This document shows, piece after piece, positions 31,256 to 37,595 of a stretch of 54,280 nt of DNA (positions are counted from its first letter, which is position 1; each line of letters opens with the position of its first letter). Made by a program: the position numbers and the translations under genes. The DNA is from a virus. The notes under the pieces are model-generated. The model worked only from the letters and a program-made list of their open reading frames with translations, did no database searches and was not told the DNA's origin. The stretch spans positions 1 through 54,280 of the IMG/VR virus record IMGVR_UViG_3300037493_002486. The stretch is one strand, 5' to 3'.

Positions 31256-31876
31256 CTAGTGTTTAAGGTAGGTTACATTGCTTACGGTTTTATCCCAGCA
31301 CGCGCGGCATGTTCCGCACTTGCCATTATTAGCTGGCGCTTTACATTCGACGCCATCTATCTTTCCGGCCTTGGTTATAACGGTGCTCGTTGTCGGCCAC
31401 GCTCCAGCTGGTGCCATGTCCAGCATTGGCATGCTTAGGCGCACGGTTAAATTATCCGGCATGGCTCGCTGTCTATTAACCTTGGCCAGTATGCCTTTCT
31501 CTTTCGTAGGTAGCCAAAAAGTCACCTCCGGCATGGCCTCGGCAATGTCCATGATTGCCATTAAATGCGCCTCGCTTTGAATATCGCCGCTGTCGTGCCA
31601 GCGAAAATAGCCGGTAGTATCATTGCTTTTAATGGCCGCTATCATACCGGCCTTCCACGAAGGCAAGTCACTAAGGGATTGCAAATTATGCTCCCTGTGG
31701 CTTATTACATTTTTAAATCGATAATTGCCTTTCATAGCATAGCAGTCATAGCATACGCTCCCTTTAATCTCGGCCAGCTGGCGGCCGGTCTTGCACGCCG
31801 TCGCCGGCGTGCTAAAGGTATGGCATGGCATTTTCTTAGGCTCGCTAAGCTTAGGCATGAATTGAATGGTCTGCAT
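31256..31876 (-). CDS. gp88-like phage/plasmid protein, 206 aa
   Basis: The N-terminus has a Cys pattern CHTFSTPATACKTG-17-CYDCYA, and there is a second CRACWD/CGTC cluster near the C-terminus, which resembles the 'gene product 88' family first named in mycobacteriophages and seen on many plasmids. It probably binds a metal. Function unknown; often near antirestriction genes. It overlaps the upstream gene by 26 nt. Confidence 0.7.
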   Translation of the reverse strand: MQTIQFMPKLSEPKKMPCHTFSTPATACKTGRQLAEIKGSVCYDCYAMKGNYRFKNVISHREHNLQSLSDLPSWKAGMIAAIKSNDTTGYFRWHDSGDIQSEAHLMAIMDIAEAMPEVTFWLPTKEKGILAKVNRQRAMPDNLTVRLSMPMLDMAPAGAWPTTSTVITKAGKIDGVECKAPANNGKCGTCRACWDKTVSNVTYLKH

Positions 31877-32411
31877 GGCGCGCGCCCTTTCTATTATATT
31901 CGTAATACCTTGCTATTGTTGCCTCGGCCTCTGCCTCGGCCTCGGCATGGTCAAAAAAGCCGCCGGCTCCGTCAATCCATTCGCCTGTTTCGTCCATGAT
32001 ATCAAAACGATATATGTTGCCAGTTAAATACCGGTCAAAATAATCAATCTCACGCGCTAGCCTTGCCTCTATGCCCGCTCGGCGCTTTGCTGTAATGCGC
32101 GTATAACCTAGCCAGTCGCGCACGCGCTCCGGCGTGGTGTATATAATTCCAAGCTGGCCGCTGTCCCAGCGGCAATTAAATGGCGTTGTGCTAATAGTAA
32201 TGCCGCCATGGTCATACATATAAACCGGTAAAATTATGGCGCGTGGTGCTGTCTTTTTTAAATCGGCAAGCCATTCCTCCGGCGCTTGTTTTGGTTGCTG
32301 GTCGCCAAGTGCATAGCGCCTATGCCATGTCACTATCACGCCTAAATTGTCACAATCGCGCGGATGATTTAATTCGCACTCGTCACGCTCTACAATAAAT
32401 GAATATGCCAT
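31851..32411 (-). CDS. plasmid-type accessory protein, 186 aa
   Basis: I use the ATG at 32411, two nt after the preceding stop (an ATG at 32417 overlapping that stop is equally possible; the open frame runs to 32492). The segment VERDECELNHPRDCDNLGVIVTWHRRYALG (split by two conserved turns) is typical of a family common on plasmids and phages. The C-terminus has an Ala/Glu repeat (HAEAEAEAEATIARYYE). Function unknown. Confidence 0.7.
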   Translation of the reverse strand: MAYSFIVERDECELNHPRDCDNLGVIVTWHRRYALGDQQPKQAPEEWLADLKKTAPRAIILPVYMYDHGGITISTTPFNCRWDSGQLGIIYTTPERVRDWLGYTRITAKRRAGIEARLAREIDYFDRYLTGNIYRFDIMDETGEWIDGAGGFFDHAEAEAEAEATIARYYEYNRKGARHADHSIHA

Positions 32412-32413
32412 GA

Positions 32414-32800
32414 TCATGCCGCCTTTTTTTGATTGATTGATGATGATATATATACCGGCTCCAAGTCCACGCCATTGAATAAGTCGCGGCACGATACCTT
32501 AAGCCGCTGGCCGGCCGCCTCGACGGTATACCAAAACTCCACGCCAAGCGTATCGCCATTGGTTGCGTCCGCTGGTAGCAGTCTTAAATCGCCGCCGCCG
32601 GCTTTCTTGTTAGCCGCTATAAATGAAGCCGCGAATTCGTCGGCCTCGAATCTTGGTAATTCCCATGCATAGGCTAAGGCGTTGGCAATAAACCGGTGCG
32701 CGCCGTATTCCGTCCAATGGGTAGGATAATTATCCCAATGCTTAAAAACTGTATAGGCGCCGTCGGCGTCTTTAAAAGTGTAAAGTCCACGAGTGCTCAT
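32414..32800 (-). CDS. accessory hypothetical protein, 128 aa
   Basis: Start at the ATG at 32800, preceded by GAAAGGGAT; the longer frame from 32872 would run through the hairpin spacer. The product begins MSTRGLYTFKDADGAYTVF, followed by KHWDNYPTHWTEYGAHRF. It has the look of a plasmid/phage-encoded protein of unknown role, next to antirestriction genes. Confidence 0.65.
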   Translation of the reverse strand: MSTRGLYTFKDADGAYTVFKHWDNYPTHWTEYGAHRFIANALAYAWELPRFEADEFAASFIAANKKAGGGDLRLLPADATNGDTLGVEFWYTVEAAGQRLKVSCRDLFNGVDLEPVYISSSINQKKAA

Positions 32801-32880
32801 AATTAAATCCCTTTCTATCTGTATGATTGAGCGGCCAGCCATCGCCGGCCGCTGGTTGCATTGTAATGCCATGTTTTAAA

Positions 32881-33234
32881 TCATTGCAAGCTTTTTATTA
32901 TGGCCTCGGTCGCGGCTATGGCATTGCTTAGTGCCTCCGCTATATGAACGGCGTGGCCTTTCGTATTGTGGCCATTAGCCAGCGCGGCCGCTATGCTCTC
33001 GGCGGATTCTTGGCTATATCTAGGCGCCTCGGCCAGCTTGCACGGCGACGCCTCCACTAGTCGCCAGCCGCCGGCCTCTCGCACCATCTTAGGTTTGATA
33101 GCTAAGTCGCCCACCATAATCACATGGCCAGTCCCTAAGAGCACGCCATCGAGCGCCGCCAGCGCGCGCTTGTTGGCCTCGTGGGTTTCAAAGAATTGCG
33201 GCGCCGCCTCGCGTAATAAGTCTAAATTGCTCAT
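32881..33234 (-). CDS. accessory hypothetical protein, 117 aa
   Basis: MSNLDLLREAAPQFFETHEANKR then a beta-rich part (GVLLGTGHVIMVGDLAIKPK) and helical end. Ala-rich, GC-rich codon use typical of this block. RBS CCGAGGCAAC weak. Function unknown. Confidence 0.65.
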   Translation of the reverse strand: MSNLDLLREAAPQFFETHEANKRALAALDGVLLGTGHVIMVGDLAIKPKMVREAGGWRLVEASPCKLAEAPRYSQESAESIAAALANGHNTKGHAVHIAEALSNAIAATEAIIKSLQ

Positions 33235-33250
33235 GGTTTGTTGCCTCCGT

Positions 33251-33466
33251 TTAATATAAGTCTAAAGTGTCGTTGTCCGCGCGGTCTTGCCACGCTTGCC
33301 GGTAGGCCTCCCGTCTATTAGGCTCCACCCAAGCGCCATACCATTCAGGATGTGCGGCTTGTAAATCGGCGGCCTCGTTTAATGCCTCCCGCTCTGTTTT
33401 GAATCCCGTTGAATAGGTGCATTCGTCGCCGCATTCATCGGCAATAATAATGTCGTAAGTTTGCAT
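33251..33466 (-). CDS. small hypothetical protein, 71 aa
   Basis: MQTYDIIIADECGDECTYSTG followed by helices (KTEREALNEAADLQAAHPEW). Two Cys at 12 and 16 in a CGDEC motif could bind a metal. Start has the AGAAAGGGAT leader. Function unknown. Confidence 0.65.
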   Translation of the reverse strand: MQTYDIIIADECGDECTYSTGFKTEREALNEAADLQAAHPEWYGAWVEPNRREAYRQAWQDRADNDTLDLY

Positions 33467-33519
33467 GGTTTAATCCCTTTCTATGGTTGCGGCGGCCATC
33501 GCTGGCCGCCATGGTTTAA

Positions 33520-33861
33520 TTAGTCAAAGCGTGAATAATCGCTGGCGTGCGGTATAAACTGAAGCGGCTCGCGCGGGCTGTCGTCCGGCTCCCAGTCGCC
33601 GCCATCGTCCGCCATCGCTGGCGCCTCGGCGGCCTCGGCCTTAGGCCAAATGAACATGGATTTAACTTCAAAATCCAATTGCGCCGCCGCGTCAATGCCG
33701 CGCTTAGCGTTGGCCTCGCGCACTAGCTCGGCGGCCTCGTCGCCGGTGCCCCAATCTAAATTGGTAGGCGTATAGCCGCGCTCGCCGCGTTTGATTATGG
33801 CGATATTAGCGCCAGCTGGCTTGTTTAATAAAACGGTATAACATAGATTGAATGCTTGCAT
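33520..33861 (-). CDS. accessory hypothetical protein, 113 aa
   Basis: Start at the ATG at 33861, preceded by AGAAAGGGAT; the longer frame from 33900 includes the conserved leader and is not used. MQAFNLCYTVLLNKPAGANI, then KRGERGYTPTNLDWGTGDEA, and an acidic C-terminus. Unknown function. Confidence 0.65.
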   Translation of the reverse strand: MQAFNLCYTVLLNKPAGANIAIIKRGERGYTPTNLDWGTGDEAAELVREANAKRGIDAAAQLDFEVKSMFIWPKAEAAEAPAMADDGGDWEPDDSPREPLQFIPHASDYSRFD

Positions 33862-33952
33862 GGTTTTTAATCCCTTTCTGTCTGTATGGTTTACTTGCAT
33901 AAGACCGGCGACGCCGCCGCCGGTTTCGCGCCCTTAGCGCTCATCAGTTATG

Positions 33953-34819
33953 CTATGCCGCCTCGGCCTCGGCGTCCGCCGCCGTGCCCTTGATATAATC
34001 CGCCGCTTTCTGAGCCAGCGCCGCCGCCTTGAATATGGCCGTGTTATCGTCGCGGCATGCCTTGAGCCAGCTCTGAATATATCCGGCATGGCGTAGCTCG
34101 CCGGCGATACCATTATCGGCGCAAAGGTAAGCGGCGCCAATTTCGGCGACTAGCTCTTCAAATGCATAAGCCGGATTCCCAAAACGGCCGCTATGGTCGC
34201 GCGCCAGTCTATGCTTAGCGCCTGTCCAATGCGTGAGCTCATGAAAGGCCGTGGCGTAGTAATGCGCGGCGCTGTCGAATGTGGCTTTATGCGGCAATTG
34301 CACGGCGTCGGTGCTCGGCATGTAGAAGGCCGCGTCGCCGCCATGGCGAATGATTGCGCCGGTTTTAACTATGGCCGCCTCGCATTGCTCGCTGGCGTCG
34401 AATGGCACGGCCACGGGCTCGGCCACCGGTGCGCGCTCGGCGTCGGTCTGCTCGATGTTAAACACGCTGTAAGCTTTTAGCACGGCATAGCCGCTGGATT
34501 TTTCACCGGTCGCCGCGTCCACGGTGCCGGCCACCGGTTTATAAAAGCAAATGGCCGTCCCTTTCTGTCCCTTGAGCACTTGCGCGCCGCGGTCTTGCCA
34601 TTGCTTATATGTTGCCCATTGGCCGGCCGCGTAGCCGTTGCCCATGCTGGCCATGCCTAGAATTAAACGATTCACGCCGCGATAGGCCGCGCCGGTCACG
34701 ATATTATGGTCGGCGCCGCTTGCCGCGTCGGCGTGCCATGGTTTAACCCAAGGCGCCGCGCCCTTTTCGAGCTCGGCGATAATTTGGTCGGTTACTGTCT
34801 GATAAATTGGATTTGTCAT
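33953..34819 (-). CDS. ardC: ArdC-type antirestriction protein with metallopeptidase domain
   Basis: 288 aa. N-terminal ArdC domain (residues about 5-125: YQTVTDQIIAELEKGAAPWV, PWHA, YRGVNRLIL, KQWQDRGAQVLKGQKG), which binds ssDNA in known homologues. C-terminal zincin has HELTHWTG (193-200), the HExxH zinc motif. ArdC proteins occur on conjugative plasmids and phages and protect incoming DNA from type I restriction. The block around it, with gp88-like and small genes, looks like a plasmid accessory region. Second gene of the minus-strand operon. Confidence 0.9.
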   Translation of the reverse strand: MTNPIYQTVTDQIIAELEKGAAPWVKPWHADAASGADHNIVTGAAYRGVNRLILGMASMGNGYAAGQWATYKQWQDRGAQVLKGQKGTAICFYKPVAGTVDAATGEKSSGYAVLKAYSVFNIEQTDAERAPVAEPVAVPFDASEQCEAAIVKTGAIIRHGGDAAFYMPSTDAVQLPHKATFDSAAHYYATAFHELTHWTGAKHRLARDHSGRFGNPAYAFEELVAEIGAAYLCADNGIAGELRHAGYIQSWLKACRDDNTAIFKAAALAQKAADYIKGTAADAEAEAA

Positions 34820-34873
34820 TCTGCTAGTCCCTTTCTTTCTGTATGGTTGCGGCGGCCAGCTGGCCGCCGTGGT

Positions 34874-35152
34874 CTATTGGTTGTAGCTGTTCCACCAGCC
34901 GCCCATGAATTCGTTGTCTGAAAAGTCCGCGACTAGTTCGTCGTCGGCTAAGCCAAGCACTACCAGCGCCCAGCCCAGCTTTTCACCGGCGGCGTCGCGG
35001 ATGATTAATTGCGCTTCTTCGACGCTCTCAATGTCCGCAATAATTTGGTTATGGCTGGCGCTCTTTTTACATGCCCATTCTTCGCCGTCATAAACTGAAA
35101 CGGTATGGCCGGCGGCTAATGCATGCTTTACTAAGTGTCTATATGCTTTCAT
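34874..35152 (-). CDS. first gene of the accessory operon, 92 aa
   Basis: Start at ATG 35152 preceded by GAAAGAAAGGGCACACC; the longer frame from 35188 is not used. The product starts MKAYRHLVKHALAAGHTVSV, followed by a small alpha/beta part with IIRDAAGEKLGWALVVLGLA, and an acidic end. Resembles small plasmid proteins; function unknown. Confidence 0.65.
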   Translation of the reverse strand: MKAYRHLVKHALAAGHTVSVYDGEEWACKKSASHNQIIADIESVEEAQLIIRDAAGEKLGWALVVLGLADDELVADFSDNEFMGGWWNSYNQ

Positions 35153-35214
35153 GGTGTGCCCTTTCTTTCTGTCTGCTGTATGTTGCACGCCGCGCCCGCG
35201 CCGTGCTAGTTCCT

Positions 35215-35242
35215 ATATTAATGATATACGGCACGCCGTCAA
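35215..35242 (-). promoter_or_regulatory. candidate promoter of the minus-strand accessory operon
   Basis: Read on the minus strand: TTGACG (35242-35237) and TAATAT (35220-35215) with a 16-nt spacer. Inverted arms CGGCACGC (35229-35236) and GCGTGCCG (35253-35260) flank the -35 box, so a dimeric regulator could control it. Confidence 0.5.
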
Positions 35243-35430
35243 GCGCTTTTTCGCGTGCCGGTTACCTAGTCCGGCCAATGCCGGCCAGCATGCCCGCAAA
35301 GGCGCGCCGGTGCACGCTCACGCCGTCCAATTGCCGGCGGCCGGCTTGGTGCCTTGCCTATATAATAACCAAGCCCACGGCGCGTGAGCCGTGGAGCGTG
35401 TCCCGTGTGCCATGGTGCGATACGCGTGGC

Positions 35431-35504
35431 CGGTGCCCGTGTCCGGAAAAAAGCCTGGTCACATTGCCGGTGTCCGTGTCCGGAAAAAAGCCTGGTCACA
35501 TTGC
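35431..35504. repeat. tandem 37-bp direct repeat
   Basis: Copy 1 at 35431-35467 and copy 2 at 35468-35504 differ at one base (position 6). Each copy contains CCGTGTCCGGAAAAAAGCC followed by TGGTCACATTGC. Looks like iterons of the adjoining origin-like region. Confidence 0.75.
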
Positions 35505-35506
35505 AT

Positions 35507-35545
35507 GTTAGTAGGCGCTAACCTAAAATGTTAGTGGTCACTAAC
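35507..35545. repeat. two GTTAG dyads
   Basis: GTTAG-N6-CTAAC at 35507-35522 and GTTAGTG-GT-CACTAAC at 35530-35545, start to start 23 nt. Candidate binding sites for a dimeric protein between the tandem repeat and the DnaA boxes. Confidence 0.55.
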
Positions 35546-35634
35546 CAATGCGCAAAGTCGCATGCCCAGCAAGGCCAGTTTTAAGCGCGCTATAAGGCGC
35601 GTGATTCGTTTTGAACCTACCATACAGGGCTGGT

Positions 35635-35802
35635 TGTGGATATCCTGTGCGTTTCCTGTGGATTCGCTGTGGATAGAATGTGGATAACTTTCCGTGGCAA
35701 ATGATCATAATTGTGGATAACTTGCCTGTGGATAAGCTGTGGATAACCCTGTGCATGAATTGTGGATAACTTTTGGCCTAACAGATCATAGAATGTGGAT
35801 AA
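35635..35802. other. origin-like DnaA-box cluster
   Basis: Nine TGTGGAT sites, all in one orientation, starting at 35635, 35657, 35668, 35679, 35712, 35727, 35738, 35761 and 35794. Six are exact TGTGGATAA, the complement of the high-affinity DnaA box TTATCCACA. Distances are mainly 11, 22-23 and 33 nt, so the sites lie on one face of the helix. An AT-rich stretch follows at about 36010-36085. This is the layout of a DnaA-dependent origin. The whole 35153-36086 interval holds no gene. Confidence 0.8.
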
Positions 35803-35976
35803 CTTTTTCACGGTCCGCGGTCCATGGTCGCCGGTCCACGGCCCGCGGCCGGCGCTTAGGGGGGCAGAGTCCCTGAAACCGTTATGGTTATGTAAGTGAG
35901 CACTCACTAACCCACCCCAAAAAATTCCCCACCCTCGGCGGCCGTCCGCACACTTTAGCCCGATTTCGCACAGTTT

Positions 35977-36006
35977 TTGGCACTCCAAACGAAATTGAGG
36001 TATTAT
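35977..36006 (+). promoter_or_regulatory. candidate promoter of the terL operon
   Basis: TTGGCA (35977-35982) and TATTAT (36001-36006) with an 18-nt spacer, 80 nt before the terL start. Confidence 0.45.
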
Positions 36007-36086
36007 GACCCTACAAATAGGCCCCCTTGTTTTAATAAAGCCATTGCTAGAAAAATTTTTACAAAAATTAAAGAGAATGAAAACAT

Positions 36087-37556
36087 ATGCTTAGCGTCTC
36101 TGCAGCTGAACAAGCCTCTATTGAGCAGGCTAGATTAGAGCTTCGTCTTCTCCAGATTGAAGCGCAAGAAAAAGCCCGAAAGGACTTCTTGTCCTTTGCA
36201 AAATACGTATGGCCAGAGGCTATCTTTGGCGCGCACCACACAAAAATGGCAGATGCCTTTAACCGTCTAGCAGATGGGACCTTGAAAAGACTGATCGTTA
36301 ACATGCCTCCGCGGCACACCAAGTCTGAGTTCTCGTCCTATCTGCTACCCGCGTTCATCATGGGCCGTAAGCCAAAAACCAAGATCATTCAAGCGACCCA
36401 CACCGGGGAGCTTGCCGTGCGCTTTGGCCGTAAGGTCCGTAACTTGATGGACACAGAAGAGTACAAACAGGTCTTTGATGACGTAGCCCTTCGAGCAGAC
36501 TCCAAGGCCGCCGGTCGGTGGGACACGGACCATGGTGGGGAATACTTTGCTGTCGGTGTGGGCGGCGCGATGACGGGCCGCGGTGCGGACTTGTTGATCA
36601 TTGATGACCCGCACTCGGAGCAGGACGCTTTGTCAGAGCTCGCCATGGAGAACGCATGGGACTGGTACACCTCCGGCCCTCGTCAACGGCTCCAGCCTGG
36701 TGGTGCTATTGTCATTGTGATGACACGTTGGAACACCAAGGACTTAACGGCACGTCTTGTCAAGGCACAGGCCAGCCATAAAGCCGACCGCTGGGAGATT
36801 ATTGAATTCCCTGCAGTCTTGCCTAGCGGCAATCCAATGTGGCCGGGGTTCTGGAAGCTTGAAGAGTTGCTCGCGGTCAAGGCCTCTTTGTCACCGCAAA
36901 AGTGGCAGGCCCAGTGGCAACAACAGCCAACCAACGACGAAGGCGCTATTCTGAAAAGGGACTGGTGGCAAGTGTGGCCTAGCGACGAGGCACCGCCTGT
37001 TGAATACATCATCCAGTCGTATGATACGGCTTATTCCAAGAAAGAGACGGCCGACTACTCTGTAATCACGACCTGGGGCGTGTTCTACCCGGACCAAGAC
37101 TCAGGGCCTAATATCATCTTGTTAGACGTCACGCGAGGTAGGTGGGATTTCCCGGAGCTTAAACGTATTGCCAAGGAAAGCTACGACCAGTGGAAGCCTG
37201 ACAATGTGTTGATCGAGGCCAAAGCGACAGGGATCACGCTTCAGCAGGAGCTAAGGAGAATGGGTATTCCTGTGACAATGTACTCACCGGGTGGCCGACG
37301 TAGCGGACAGGACAAGGTATCGCGTGCGCATTCTGTTGCACCCATCTTGGAGGCTGGTATGGTGTGGGCCCCGGACACGGACTGGGCAGAGGAATTAGTG
37401 GAAGAGTGTGCTGCATTCCCGAATGGCGACAACGATGACATGGTCGACAGCACGACGCAGGCATTGAATAGATTTAGGGCAGGTAATTTTATATCTCTTG
37501 GCAGCGATTTATTAGAGGATGAAAAGCAACAAGATGTTGCATTCGAATACTATTAA
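36087..37556 (+). CDS. terL: terminase large subunit
   Basis: 489 aa. ATPase: adenine region GAHHTKM, Walker A-like PPRHTKS (74-80), Walker B LLIIDDP (169-175), coupling motif MTRWN (about 212). Nuclease domain: SYDTAYS, a central IEAKATG and NDDMVD near residue 459 supply the acidic residues of the RNase H-like fold. The enzyme packages DNA into proheads through the portal. Preceded by AAAGAGAATG and the candidate promoter at 35977. Confidence 0.95.
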   Translation: MLSVSAAEQASIEQARLELRLLQIEAQEKARKDFLSFAKYVWPEAIFGAHHTKMADAFNRLADGTLKRLIVNMPPRHTKSEFSSYLLPAFIMGRKPKTKIIQATHTGELAVRFGRKVRNLMDTEEYKQVFDDVALRADSKAAGRWDTDHGGEYFAVGVGGAMTGRGADLLIIDDPHSEQDALSELAMENAWDWYTSGPRQRLQPGGAIVIVMTRWNTKDLTARLVKAQASHKADRWEIIEFPAVLPSGNPMWPGFWKLEELLAVKASLSPQKWQAQWQQQPTNDEGAILKRDWWQVWPSDEAPPVEYIIQSYDTAYSKKETADYSVITTWGVFYPDQDSGPNIILLDVTRGRWDFPELKRIAKESYDQWKPDNVLIEAKATGITLQQELRRMGIPVTMYSPGGRRSGQDKVSRAHSVAPILEAGMVWAPDTDWAEELVEECAAFPNGDNDDMVDSTTQALNRFRAGNFISLGSDLLEDEKQQDVAFEYY

Positions 37557-37595
37557 GGGATAGAATAGTGGGAAATTACCCCCGGAGATTTTGCA

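Larger units (their letters stand above)
32830..34868 (-). repeat. GC-rich hairpin spacers between accessory genes
   Basis: Four intergenic spacers hold strong dyads: GCGGCC-N10-GGCCGC (32831-32852), GGCGGCCA-TCGC-TGGCCGCC (33491-33510), ACCGGCG-N7-CGCCGGT (33904-33924) and the perfect 18-bp GGCGGCCAGCTGGCCGCC (34851-34868). On the minus strand each is followed by a shared leader of the type CATACAGA then AGAAAGGGA and the next ATG. They may act as mRNA processing or transcription-attenuation sites. Confidence 0.6.

Noticed and set aside
32414-32872. Longer start at 32872 of the 128-aa protein
   Set aside because: It would translate the GC-rich hairpin and the conserved leader; the ATG at 32800 has the proper AGAAAGGGA site.
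35071-35511. 146-aa plus-strand frame in the origin-like region
   Set aside because: It crosses the promoter and the tandem repeat, lacks a ribosome site, and is a by-product of high GC.
35617-35988. 123-aa minus-strand frame across the DnaA boxes
   Set aside because: Its LSTI/VIH repeats are translations of TTATCCACA boxes, not a protein.
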